Both the position numbers and the translations under genes were made by a program. The notes under the pieces are model-generated. The model was not told where the DNA came from and did not search any database. It saw only the letters and a list, made by a program, of their open reading frames with translations. A stretch of 64,000 bases of DNA from the NCBI GenBank assembly GCA_005656395.1, contig SRSI01000036.1, positions 124,001 to 188,000 of the forward strand, read 5' to 3'. Positions 1 through 11,158 of the stretch are shown piece by piece; within the stretch, counting starts at the first letter, position 1, and the number at the start of each line of letters is the position of its first letter. Source of the DNA: Strongyloides papillosus (Eukaryota; Nematoda; Chromadorea; Rhabditida; Strongyloididae).

Positions 1-523
1 TATTGTAGCAGATGTTATTTCACTTGGTTTACATAAAACACAATTTCCACATATTAAAGCTGGTGCTAATTTAAAAGTAAGAAGATACAATGGAAGATTC
101 CATGGAGATATTAATCCAGCTACACCAATAGCATCATTTTTTACGTAATTAATACTTTTTACAGGAAAAGTATTATTCATGGACACTGTTGTTTTTCCAA
201 CAATTGTTGAAGCGAAGAATCTGAAATTATGAATTGCTCTAGGAATATCAATTACTTTTGCAAGAGAAATAGGTTTTCCTTGGTTTCGTGATTCGATTAT
301 GGCAAATTCTTCCAAATTCTCTTCAATAATATTAGAGATTTTTACTAAAAGTTCACATCTTTTTTGAATTGACATTTTTCTCCAAATTTTAAATGCATTC
401 TCTCCTATATTAGCAGCATTATCAATATCAATAGAAGTTGAATTTAGAACTTTAAGCCAATCTTGTCCTGTAGCTGGGTTTATAGAATCAATATAAGTTT
501 TTATAATATAAAATATTTCCATA
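1..523 (-). CDS. Aldehyde dehydrogenase, N-terminal part (runs off the window)
   Basis: The minus strand reads as one open frame from an ATG at 523 to the window edge. It contains blocks typical of NAD(P)-dependent aldehyde dehydrogenases: an early 'INPATG' segment, 'ENAFKIWRKMS', and the conserved 'SPWNLPL' motif followed by 'KLAPALICGNCVLCKPSE', which belong to the Rossmann cofactor-binding half. The family oxidises aldehydes to carboxylic acids; the catalytic Cys and Glu would lie beyond position 1 and cannot be checked. The wording resembles the ALDH8 group, but I would not assign a symbol. The start is uncertain: the frame stays open a little upstream of 523, so an upstream exon is possible. 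The gene diverges from the PKC fragment across about 415 bp. Confidence 0.85.
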
Positions 524-938
524 TCTACTTTGTTTTGAGTAATCCAATATTTAAATGGTAGTTTTTAATATTAATAATAAAAAATAGAAATTTCAGCCAA
601 AGCTTAAATATGTATAAATTTGAAAAAATAAAATGTTAAAACTTTTTTATATTTCTATATTTTTACATACACTTTTCATTTATATTGAATGAAAATTTCT
701 AGAATATTTGTATAATATCATCATTTAAGAAGTTTAATTAAATGTATAATAATAAATTTTTTTCAAATATAACATTGATTGTTTTTTTCTAGTAATATTC
801 TAAATAATTGATATACATATCTGAAGTTATCATCTCGTATATGTCACACCCAATTATTATCTTTTCCACTTATTTTGAAAGTTTTTTCAACAATAAAAGA
901 TATATTTTCTACTATGAACTTATAAAAAAAGTATTAAA
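524..938. other. Intergenic, no gene seen
   Basis: AT-rich spacer between the divergent aldehyde dehydrogenase and PKC-fragment frames. It presumably holds the dehydrogenase promoter. I see no conserved motif. Confidence 0.5.
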
Positions 939-1413
939 ATGTCATAATTATTTAATGGACACTTAAAAATTCGTCTTATTGAAGCTGTTGGCATTAGACC
1001 TACAGAATGGAGTAAAAGATTTAATAACAATAATGGAGGTGAAGATATTTTGTTAGACTCATATGTAAACATTGATTGTGATGACGAATATCATATAGGC
1101 CAATCTTCTACAAAGGTTAAAGCTAATCATTCTATATGGAACGAAGAATTTCAGGTATTTTATAACATCATATTTAATTAATATTTTTTATTTTTCTAAA
1201 ATATTTTAGTATGAAGTTCATGAAGGCAAAATTATGGGATTCTCGGTTTTTCATGATTGCGCTCTACCACCAGATGATTTTGTAGCTAATTGTAGATTGT
1301 ACTTTAGTGATCTCAACATATCAACACCACAAGATGTTTGGATTGATTTAGAACCACATGGCCGATTACATGTTGTTATAGAAATTAAAGGAGAACTTGT
1401 TAATGAAGTTTAG
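939..1413 (+). pseudogene. Novel-type protein kinase C, isolated C2 domain with a stop at codon 3
   Basis: Two exons joined by a 55-bp intron (1155-1209, GT...TTTTAG, phase 0) encode a nearly complete novel-PKC (epsilon/eta type) N-terminal C2 domain. Diagnostic pieces are 'NGHLKIRLIEAVG', 'LLDSYVNID', 'FSVFHDCALPPDDFVANC' and 'WIDLEPHGRLHVVIEI'. The family's C2 domain docks the kinase to membranes or anchoring proteins. The ATG at 939-941 sits where the family starts, but codon 3 is TAA (945-947). After the C2 domain the frame ends at TAG 1411-1413, so the C1 and kinase domains are absent. This is a truncated duplicate, probably a pseudogene; the stop could also be a sequence error. Its end lies two bases from the end of the minus-strand DUF229 pseudogene. 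Confidence 0.8.
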
Positions 1414-1415
1414 TT

Positions 1416-2893
1416 TTATTTAAAATTTTTACAAAAACAAAATTTTCTTAACATTTGATTATTTATACAATATGAATGATTTCCATATTTATTAATCCTA
1501 TTTATATCACCGTATATAGTATGTGAAGTGGATAAGTTGGATAAAAACATTCCTTCAAATATACCATCTCCTGGAAATGTTTGCATTGTGATATGATATA
1601 CTTTTTTTGTTGACTTTATTTCTTTATTTTTTTTAAAAATATTAAATAAATTGAAAAAAAGATTCTTTTTCTTCTGTAAATGGTAAAAGCATTTTAATAT
1701 TATGAATTTTTTTAATTTCTAATTTTTCACAAACGTTTGTGTTATTATATAATATAAAATTTGAATAATTTATGAACATCCTTGATAATATATTACTCCT
1801 TTCATCATTTATTGGTAGAGAAATTTCTTGTTGACATGGACAAAATTCTTCAGGAATATTAGCATCTTTACAATTTCTTTTATCATTAATTGGTCTTAAT
1901 AAACTTTCTCCACGCTTACTATAAACATCGATTATAGAACTTTGATTATATTCAAAGAAATCATTATTATCCATGTTTGTTATATCTTTTAAAGTTACAT
2001 AAAAATTCCAAAACGATGTAAGAGCATTAGAATTTTTATTTACAACATTCATAATATCTTTTCGTTGTTGTCTTATGTTTTTTGGAAGTGACATACTAAA
2101 AAATGGCAATCGTTCCTCCATTCTTCCAATAGATGTTCTTATTATATCATCAAATCTATGTCCATGATCACCAAGGATAAATAAAAAAACTATTTTCTAA
2201 TTTTTCAATATTTCTTTTAAGAAAACCTTCAAAATCTTCATCAGCTATTTCTACTTGATTAATATAATCATGTCCTATTTCTGTAAACCATGTTAATGCA
2301 AACAACGGAGTTATATCATTATAAAATTGTATAAATTTTTCTAAATATCCAAGTTGTATATTATGCATTTTATTGTTACCATAACATAAATAAGTACTCC
2401 TATGAATAAGCCATGATTTATAAATTGATAACCAAAATGGCCTAAAATAATGAGTCGTTGGTTGATTTTTAAAACCTTTAGAAAGATAAGTAAATAAATT
2501 GTAATCTGTATAATCTTAAGCATATAACGTTGTATAATTTTTATTACTAAAATCATTCCATATCAGTGGTAATGAATCAAAAAATTCTTTTCTTATATCA
2601 ATATTTATTTCATCTTCATAACCAGGAGTCATTGTTCTTTTACCAGATAAAAATGCTACAGCATTAAGGAATGAATTATCACCAATTTTAGTTATACCAT
2701 TAAAAATTATACTTTTGTAATCATTTATCAATACTGATAATGTTCTTGGTAGCTTACGAATAAAATTTGAATGAGATAATGAATCAAGAACAATTATAAA
2801 AACATTAGTTCTTCTTGAATTGATTATTCTTTCTTTTATATAATTTATTATTTGAAAATGGTGATTAAAATAAATACAAGTAGGAGATTTCAA
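1416..2893 (-). pseudogene. DUF229 (sulfatase-like) protein, decayed copy
   Basis: Minus-strand homology to the nematode-expanded DUF229 family, which has an alkaline-phosphatase/sulfatase fold and is usually secreted. Key pieces are 'NVFIIVLDSLSHSNFIR' with a conserved Asp-Ser, 'ITKIGDNSFLNAVAFLSG', 'GDHGHRFDDIIRT' and the C-terminal Cys-rich tail 'YGNHSYCINN...KFCFCK'. Three lesions break it: a TAA at 2516-2518, and two apparent +1 insertions, each in a run of seven A/T bases (2183-2189 and 1654-1660). Removing one base from either run restores the family frame. The upstream frame is closed by stops just above 2893 and its first codon would be TTG, so the N-terminal part is missing or degraded. 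Homopolymer lesions may also be assembly errors. Confidence 0.8.
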
Positions 2894-3480
2894 TCATCAA
2901 ATTATTATATGTTATATTCAGGAACATTATGAAACTTAATATTTCGGTTTAAAATAGTTATTTTGGAATTTAGAAAACACGCATGTATCAATTTTCCTGA
3001 GTAGTGGAACACACAGAATGCATCATCAGATGAAATATGTAGAAGATTTCTTCTTTAACAAACAGTTTCTCATACAATAGTGAAGGAACATCAAGTTCGG
3101 ATATTTTTTAGATAGCGTATACTTCAAAAAAATATAACTTTAAATATATAGGTAATGAAAGAAGATCGTTATGAAGAAAGAAAATTTACAAATATTGAAA
3201 GGTACGAAGGTTTATCTTCGTGAAGTTCCAACAGTTAATATATTTTTTAAACACGTTATATACCAAAAACAATATAGGAAATAAACGATTTTTACCAATT
3301 ATTATTTTTAAATCTTCTTGATATCTCAAGAACAGAAATTTTTCTTGTTTCAATAGATGATAGTGTATGGAAACAAATGACATATTTAAATTCTTATACT
3401 TTTAGTGCCACATGGATTTCATCTGATGTTTTCGTGTTTATTTCAAATTTCGAAGGAAGTAAAAGTTGTATTTATGATTT
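2894..3480 (-). other. Probable degraded 5' part of the DUF229 gene
   Basis: No clean frame. Short minus-strand open stretches, for example a 65-codon one at 3186-3383, sit where the N-terminal exons of the DUF229 gene should be, but I could not match them securely to that family. Treat this as unexplained, possibly pseudogenic sequence. Confidence 0.25.
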
Positions 3481-3621
3481 TAAATAGCACTAATGTTTTA
3501 ATGTTATTTTTAATATGATATTTCTGTTGTGATTCGTGCATTGAAACGTAGATTTAATTGTGTTTAAAATTTTTTTGATTTTAACTTTTATTTTAGTTTA
3601 TTCTTTTATTTAATTATTTAG

Positions 3622-3778
3622 GAAGTTTCAACTTACTCAAGAATCAAATATTAACGATCTCAATTATGTGCAAAGTGAAACTTTTGACAATATAAAGCAG
3701 GGGCACTTCATGGACTTTAGTGAAATTACAAGAATTGCATACTATATAAGAAATGATCAAATATTGTTAGAAATTTGA
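3622..3778 (+). other. Possible terminal exon or gene fragment
   Basis: A 52-codon open stretch follows a good acceptor (TTTAG at 3617-3621) and ends with TGA at 3776-3778. It includes 'MDFSEITRIAYYIRND', a composition that looks coding. I do not recognise the family and could not find a convincing upstream exon, so this may be a remnant. Confidence 0.3.
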
Positions 3779-4018
3779 CTATCATATTTATGTTAAATAC
3801 ATTCATTCTTATTAAGTAAAATTTTAAATTTAATTTGATATTTATAATTTGTTGCCATTTATAAATTACGAGTTTATTTGCCTATTTGTATAAAATTTTT
3901 CACACTTGAAAACAAATTTTTATAAAAATAAAAAACAAAAAACGTACAGCTAATCTCCTTCTTAAAAGAACTTGTAAGTTTTTTGTATGTAACAATTATT
4001 TTCTTTTAAATTTTCAAG

Positions 4019-5476
4019 ATGGCTAGTAATGATAGAGATTATGAATCATCGCAATTAGCTACAGCAAATTATACTGATACTACAACCAAAATTTTGAATT
4101 TAAATGAAGATTGTGAAACAAAAGTTATTGATATTAACGATTCGAGAACACGGGAATTAACAAGAAATGTATTATGGTCTAGTAATAAACATGGTACTTT
4201 TATGACACAATATATTAACCAAAATGGTTGTAGTATGTCATTAGATAATATTTCTACTATTTCAGAAGAAGCGACAAGACAGCTAAACAAGGATATATTA
4301 GGACAACTTTCAAACGCTATGGAATCAAACATTGAACAAAGCACATCTTCATATAACGCACCAAAAAATACGAAAAAAACAACGAAAAGTGAATCTTTAT
4401 TTACCAAGATATTTATGCATGTTATGGGAAATGATCAATTTGAATTACGGTACAATCAAGAAGTCGAAATAAAAGGTAACACTTTATTAGCAAAAGGTAT
4501 TGAAATCTTAAAAACGAAAAGAGGTTTACAAAGAGATGTTGGGTTTAATACAAATAATATTGACAAACGAGTTTACGGATTTTTAGCTGATTGTTTTATG
4601 TAATTGTTTTATTTGAAAATTTCATATTTTTTTAGGTGCTTGATTCCAGAAGAATTGCGAAAAAAGGATGGATGTTGTGAATTGTTTTTACATTGTGTGG
4701 TGAATTATTTTAACATTGAAGATTTTACTTTTTCTAGTGAAAGAATAATTAATATTTGTAAATTGCGTAAAAAACGTATGATTATAAAACCAAAGGAGGT
4801 TCAACTTAATATTAATAATACAATAATTGTAAGTACCCAATAGTTAAAAGTATATTTTTTTTAGGAAGCAATGAATAATCTCAAAAAAATAACAAATGCA
4901 GTAGAGTTTAGTCTTATATTTATAAGAGATCTTACGCAATTAAATATATTTCAAAACAATCTTGACGAAATGCTGGATTTATACAGAAAAAAATTAACAT
5001 CAAAAGTTAATGAAAGAATTCCTGAAATGGATAAAATAAATGATTCAATAGCAATAATTACAAGTTACACAAAAAATTTATTAAATAATTTAATAGTTGA
5101 AGATGATGACCATTGTTTTTATTATATAATTGAAGCATTTTTTAAACATTTTAAAATTTCGAATCCTTGTTTGTCTGTTAATGCCGTATCAAGTTCTAGC
5201 AATGGTGTTTACAAAGAAACTTCATCATGTTACACACATTATATAGTATTTTTAGGAACTGTTCCATTATTTACCGAATTAAATTACGAAAACGCAATTA
5301 TCAAATGGATTAAATGTAATATTATCGCAAAAGATTTACGAATGAATGATCCTCACCGTAATCTTTTTCAACTTATCATGCAATTAGCAAATGGCAAAGG
5401 CAACAGAATTATTAAAGGTAGAGCAGAACCAAATCAGTTAATAAAATTGATTGTTCAAAATATACGATTATCATAA
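4019..5476 (+). CDS. Unknown protein, three exons, 461 aa
   Basis: Exons 4019-4599, 4636-4828 and 4865-5476 join in frame through two 36-bp introns with GTAA donors and TTTTTAG acceptors, giving about 461 residues. The N-terminal third is polar, Ser/Thr- and Asn-rich and probably disordered. The rest looks globular and helical ('FMHVMGNDQFELRYNQE', 'CLIPEELRKKDGCCELFLH', 'HCFYYIIEAFFKHFKISN'). No signal peptide, membrane span or known motif is visible. It is the first of four plus-strand genes sharing codon style and the ACGCAAT motif (here at 4934 and 5292). The ATG follows an A/T-rich leader directly. Function unknown. Confidence 0.7.
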
Positions 5477-5936
5477 GTATTGAAATTACTGAATTTGAAT
5501 GATTAATCTATGAAAAGTTTTGTTTTAATGATAGTTGTTTAAAAATATTTTTTTAATAATATCTAAATTGGTCACTAGTGATAATTAATGAAAAATAAAA
5601 ATAAATAGAACTTTAAATATATAATACTTTTCAGACTTAAACATTTTAAATTCCACTTTTTAAAAACATTTTTTGTATCATTCGATTTGAAAATCTCATG
5701 CTAGTTTAAATATAGCATTTGTTTTTGATTACTTCTGTTTTTAAATGTTATTTACAAATAAAATGGGATAACGTTTTCCAAAATAAAGAAATTTTGCATT
5801 TTGTTGCAAATTAAATTTAATATTTTTCATATTATTTAAATAAATTTGTTTTTTTTTTATAAAATCAAATAGTTTATATTAAAATTTTCTTATTATAATA
5901 AGCGATATTTTTATAGAAAAATATACTTTTTTTGAA
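5477..5936. other. Intergenic, AT-rich, no gene seen
   Basis: Spacer of about 460 bp between two same-strand genes. No frame and no trans-splice or operon signal that I can identify. Confidence 0.5.
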
Positions 5937-7148
5937 ATGGAAGCAAACTCTCTTCTAGAGTCTTTCGTTGAAATCAACATCAATGACTCCAGCAAAAAGG
6001 ACAAACGCATTTCTGCAGCTGCAAATGCAATGGAACTATTTATTAAAAAATCTCTCTTTGGTGAACTAAAGATAAAAGAAATTAATCAAAAAAAATTAAA
6101 CGAAATTTTACTAAACGAAATATCAAAGCTTGACTTTAATAAACGTATTAAGGCTTTAAAGAAAACACAATTCAAAGGCACGTATAGTGAAAAACTTGAT
6201 ATGATTATTTTTTCTGCCTCTTTGCTAAATTTTGGAATCTGGAATGACGGTATTGTGATTATGGTATTTTTGGAAAAGATTCCATCAACTATAAAAAATG
6301 ATTGTTTTCCTTTGAATTTTAAAACACTTGACGAATTAAAAGAATACGCACTTCATATTGACAGCTTAAAAATTGATACATTCAACGAAAAATCCAACGA
6401 CAACTCTTTGATCTTCTCTTTTCCTATTCCTACATACGCATCAACAGCAAAGTCAAGATCTGAATCAAGTAACACATCAAATTTTACTCAATATCCTTCT
6501 ACTGAAATTTCAACAATAGAACATGCATCATCAGCAGCGACAACTCCTAAAAGTGCCAAGCATGAATTGAAGAATAATACGAATTCTTTAATTTTGTCAC
6601 AAACACAAACTCTATCAAATTATAAAAACGGAATAAAACAAACGCAACAGACTGAAGAAAAAGTTAAAATAACAAATGAACTTTTTATGGTAGATGCCGG
6701 AAATAACGTAGTTTTATCAAACAAATATTTGGATCCTTCTCAATATGATGCTAGAATTAGTGTATCAATGGTTACAAATGAAAAAAGTTTTTTTTACGCA
6801 TGGGCAACAGACACAACATGTTTAGAGAGTTTAGTAGAAAAAAAAAGTTCTCGAGCAAAAGCTTTTGAAACCGCAGCACTACAATGTTTTGAAAGTGTAG
6901 TTTTAAAAATACAAGAACACGAATTACGAAATTTCTTAATAATGACACAAAATAGACCTTTTTTTAACACAATTAAACTCTTTCCAGACAAATATACAAA
7001 TTTAACACAAACAGGAAAAGACGCAGTTAAAAAGATAACAAGCTCAATAAAAGGCAAAGTAGGAACTATTCTTTATGTTGCAGATTCTTTCAAGCCTCCA
7101 CTTATTCAACTCTCAGATGATAATGCAAATACTCTTTCAAGTACCTAG
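5937..7148 (+). CDS. Unknown protein, 403 aa, with a weak retroviral-gag-like stretch
   Basis: Single-exon frame starting at ATG 5937. Residues about 60-140 are helical and run 'GTYSEKLDMIIFSASLLNFG...FLEKIPSTIKND...LDELKEYALHIDS'. The spacing of these blocks resembles the second half of a Ty3-type gag/capsid domain, where a 'FL.GLP' block precedes a 'TLDEAI..A..I' block; this is a resemblance only. Residues about 150-240 are Ser/Thr/Gln-rich and disordered. The C-terminal part (about 245-403) is a second folded region that I do not recognise. No zinc knuckle, protease or reverse transcriptase follows, so if it is gag-derived it is a domesticated single gene. It lies 460 bp after the previous gene and 292 bp before the kinase, on the same strand. 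Confidence 0.65.
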   Translation: MEANSLLESFVEININDSSKKDKRISAAANAMELFIKKSLFGELKIKEINQKKLNEILLNEISKLDFNKRIKALKKTQFKGTYSEKLDMIIFSASLLNFGIWNDGIVIMVFLEKIPSTIKNDCFPLNFKTLDELKEYALHIDSLKIDTFNEKSNDNSLIFSFPIPTYASTAKSRSESSNTSNFTQYPSTEISTIEHASSAATTPKSAKHELKNNTNSLILSQTQTLSNYKNGIKQTQQTEEKVKITNELFMVDAGNNVVLSNKYLDPSQYDARISVSMVTNEKSFFYAWATDTTCLESLVEKKSSRAKAFETAALQCFESVVLKIQEHELRNFLIMTQNRPFFNTIKLFPDKYTNLTQTGKDAVKKITSSIKGKVGTILYVADSFKPPLIQLSDDNANTLSST

Positions 7149-7440
7149 TTCTTTAATGACAAATAAATTATAAACGCAATCAGTAACGTTGAATTTAAAA
7201 ACGCAATTTTTAAACAGAAAAAATATTTCAAAAATTTGTAACGAATAAATTTTTTATCCATTCTAAGTTTCTTATTTTCAATTCTTTACGTCGTGTATCA
7301 TTTTCTTACACATATTTCCTTCATCATATACCTAAAATTTTATATGCGAAATTTAAAGCAAACGTAGTTAATATTTAAATAATTCATGCAAAAATAATTA
7401 TTTTATCATAAAAAATCATTCTCAGTTATTATTTTACATA

Positions 7441-9079
7441 ATGCTTCCCATACCGACGACTATAACGCATTCAAGTGGAGAAATAAAACTCATTGAAATT
7501 TTAGGCAATGGTGGATTCTCGTATGTCTATTGTGGTTCTATTGGTGGAAACTACGTTGCAGTAAAAGTTGGTAAGAAATTGGATAACGAATTAAAGATTA
7601 TGAATTCTATTATGACTAGTGAAAATCTTAATTCTCACTTTTCTAACGCAATTTCTACTTTACCACAATTATTGCTACACGGCTACTGCGGGCTTAATGA
7701 TATACATTATTTCGCAATCGAAAAATACGCAATGACTTTTAAAGAATTCAGAAATAGGCATAACAACGGAAATAACACAACACATATATTTGATATACAC
7801 AATGTTACGAAAAATGTTCTTTCTGCACTACATTACTTAGCAAGATATAAAGTAATCCATCTTGATATAAAAAGTGCTAACATTATGCTACGCAATTTAA
7901 ATGACACATCAAGATGTGTTCTTATAGATTTTGGATCAGCTCAAATTGAAACGTCATTTTTTACAACGCAATTTGTGTATAAGGAAAAAGTAATAAGACA
8001 CAAAGCGAGTTTAACGCCACTTTATGCTCCCCTATCTATTCATGAATCTTCTAATCTTTCACTAGTTGATGATGTTGAAAGTCTGTATTATAATATTTTT
8101 GAATGGAGTACAGGTAGTTTACCATGGAAATCGAAATGTAGCAACTTAGACGCATTATATACAACGAAAAAACTTTTTTTTACGAAACACAATTTTAATC
8201 TAACCATTGAAACACAATTACGAAGATATCTCGAACGGTTTTATCAAACTATAATAGATTCAAGAAAAACTATTCCTTTTCCTTATGAATCTTTATATCG
8301 AAATCTTGACGTCATTGTAACGAATTATGTTGAAAATACTCAAGTTATAGACGAATCATGCAATAACGAAATAAACAATAATAACGAAAATTTTGATTAT
8401 CATACAAGTATAGAAACTCAACTAATAAAAATACCTAGTTATATGGAAAACACATATTTAAATAAAAAGATTATTATAAAAGATAATTTAACGCAACATC
8501 AAATTAACGAAATTACTAGTATTTCAGAAAATATTGCTACTATAATGAATTTTGAAAGAATGAGTTTAAGAGGGTTTTTTTATTCATTTTATGAAAACAA
8601 AAAAATGGGTAAGTACTGATTTCAATTTAACATTTAAATATATTTTATTAGACTCTAGAGGTATGAATACACAAGAAAAATGTATAGCACATAATAGACT
8701 TAATTACAAGATCAGCCATGTTTTGTCATTAATAAAAGGATTAATTTCTTTAGTAAAGTTTATGAAACGCAATATAAAACAGAAAGCTGTCGTTTTATCA
8801 ATTAATTTACCATTTATAGAAGCTCTTAAAGAAATTTTATCACGCCAAATTTCAAGAACAGGTCACACACAATATTTTCTTAACGCAATAGATGAACTAA
8901 AGGAACTTACTTATAATAATATAGAGGAACTGGTAATAATATATGTGAAACCAAATTTTACTAATTCATTTGTTGAAGAAACTATGATGTATTATGACGA
9001 AATAGTTGATATTCATCGTAAAGAAGTTGAACCTTCAGATAGTTCAAATTTACACAATTTGTTATACGGAATAAGATAA
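7441..9079 (+). CDS. Casein kinase 1-like protein kinase, two exons, 531 aa
   Basis: Exons 7441-8608 and 8652-9079 join in frame through a 43-bp intron. The kinase domain (about residues 14-300) has a glycine loop 'GNGGFSYV', lysine in 'VAVKVG' (K42), a catalytic loop 'HLDIKSAN' (D142), 'IDFGSAQ' (D163), and 'DDVESLYY...GSLPWK'. That last element and the lack of an APE motif are the CK1/TTBK signature, so it should phosphorylate Ser/Thr. The usual GT-x-YAS block is replaced by 'TPLYAPLSIH', so it is a divergent member. The C-terminal 230 residues are unrelated to the kinase and not recognised. CK1-like genes are expanded in nematodes, often with germline roles; that role is not shown here. 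Confidence 0.85.
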
Positions 9080-9318
9080 ATTGGAAATTTTAAATATACG
9101 AAAGCATTATTTTACACAATTAGATAACTTTATTAGTAATTATTTATTTTTATAACGTATTTTGATTAGAAAAAAAACGAAAATTTAAATTGTTTATCTG
9201 AAATTAATAAAAATAGAGTAAATAAAATATGATACAGATTCATTAGATATATCTTAAACATATATGCTTACTAAAAAATTGTTCTAGGTAGAAAAAGTTA
9301 TAAAACAGATTTATAAAA

Positions 9319-11158
9319 ATGTCGACAACAAATAATAGCATGTTTGAAAGATTGATGGCTGAAAAAGAAGCAAGAAAAAATTCATCAAATTTGACTTCTA
9401 CAATAAATTACGCAAAAAATATTTCTAAAAAAATTGAAGAATACGTAACCAATAATTTTTACACAAATAAACAAGTTCATGAATTACACAACTTAATAAA
9501 AGATATTTTTTTAAACAGTCATGTAAATGAAATGAGAACTATTGGTTCTCATTTAAATCTTCCAATTGTTGCTGATCTCCAAAAAGATGACTATAAAATT
9601 ATACAACTTCCAGCTATCAATAACGTTAAACGTCGAAAAATGCAAAATCCAAAATGTGAAGCTTACGCAATAAATTTTAAAAACGACATTCAAAAGTATA
9701 TAACTAAATTCAACTGTAAGATATATTTTGCATTAAAAATAATCGACTTAATATACATATTTATTTTTAGTTTCGTTTAAAAATTTCATAGGAATAATAC
9801 TTTATGCAGATGATATTACAGTATCACAACCATTAGGACCTTTTAGACGCAATAATTCTTTTACACATGTTGCTTATAGACTTTCTAACGCCATTGAACT
9901 AACTTCAAGTGAACTTATACATTTTAGAACTTATGGTGTTGCTCAAACTAAATTTGCCAAGTTTGATCACTACCAAACATTGATTCGCGAGACAATTATG
10001 GATATTAACACAACAGAAATAAAGACACAACACGGTATAATGAAAGTAAAAGTTGAATTGGTTATTGGAGATAATCAATTTATGCATTATTTATTTAAAA
10101 CACCGTTAATATTTACAAATCGTGGACGCAATAACTGCAGATGTTGTACAATATCAGGAACTGATTGGCATAAATATAAAACTGCACAGTCTATACTTCC
10201 ACACGTAAGAAAACAACACACAATTAGTTTTTTACCCGAGAACAACCACTTAAACATGGACGGTTTTCATGATATAATTGGTGGTTGTTTAAATTATTTT
10301 TTATCTGGAAGCATCAGTATTTTTTTGAAACTCTTGAAAAACAATTTTACAGAACAACAACTTATTAACGCAATTCTAAATAACGCATTTGAATTTGATA
10401 AAGAAAATGAACTAAGAACGTTACTAAGGCCCGGTTTTTTTAAAATTAACAAAAAAGATCATTTTAAAAATAAGACAAATGTCTCTGGATCCGAATGCTT
10501 ACTCATAGCACATTGTTTTTGGATTATACTAAAAGAACAAATAAATGAAACACAAAATGAATCTATAAAACACAAGTTTAAAGAAATTGAAATACTTATA
10601 AAAGCTTGTTTAAATCTGGGATACGCAATTAATGATTATAAGTTAGATATTGAAGAATGTGCTGTTATTTTTGAAAAAAATGCAAAAGCAGTTTATGAAA
10701 CAATGTTTTTGTTGTTTGGTAGAAATTTTTCCATTAGTACAAAGATACACAATCTACTCCACTATTCTTACGCAATAAGAAAATTACAAATGCTTCCTTG
10801 CATGTTTAACACAATTAGATTTGAAAGCTCTAACAGAAGAGTTAAAAATTTCATACGCAATTCAATGTGTCGTATAAATCCAGCAAAGTCTATTATAAAA
10901 AAACTTATTTTTTTGGACAATTTAAATGTAGATTACACAATTTCAAACGCAACTACAAATATTAGAATTAGAGAAAAGTGGAATTACGAAATAGATGATA
11001 ACGCATTATCAGAAGAATTTAATGGCAGTGAAATAATGAATGTTACATTAAACGCATCAGCTTATCTTAATGATTTTATAGAAGCCAACGAGGTGGAATC
11101 AGAAAGTTCTGAAAGTGAATCAGATAATGATCCTTTGGATTTCACTTATTATCCATGA
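9319..11158 (+). CDS. CACTA/EnSpm-type transposase-like protein, two exons, 594 aa
   Basis: Exons 9319-9715 and 9771-11158 join in frame (55-bp intron). The middle and C-terminal parts match the pattern of animal TNP2-like/CACTA transposase proteins: 'IILYADDITVSQPLGP', then 'HVAYRLSN', 'ELVIGDN', a Cys-rich 'NNCRCCTISG', 'GFHDIIGGCLNYFL', and the late block 'KIHNLLHYSYAIRKL...NTIRFESSNRRVKNF', which corresponds to the family's 'H.L.HYP..I...GP....MRFE..H..FK'. The family cuts and pastes CACTA transposons. No CACTA inverted repeats are apparent around it and the gene carries an intron, so it may be domesticated or derived. The tail is acidic ('ESESSESESDNDP'). It is the last of the four ACGCAAT-marked genes, 239 bp after the kinase. 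Confidence 0.75.

Larger units (their letters stand above)
4934..10870 (+). repeat. Dispersed sense-strand ACGCAAT/ACACAAT motif block
   Basis: By eye I count 17 copies of ACGCAAT and about 12 of ACACAAT on the plus strand between roughly 4.2 and 11.0 kb, but only about one of each reverse complement. Within the kinase gene the motif occurs in all three frames: as TAC GCA ATG, CTA CGC AAT and ACG CAA TTT. Two copies lie in the intergenic gap at 7174 and 7201. The protein sequence therefore does not explain it. Neighbouring genes and the retroelements lack it. Confidence 0.6.
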
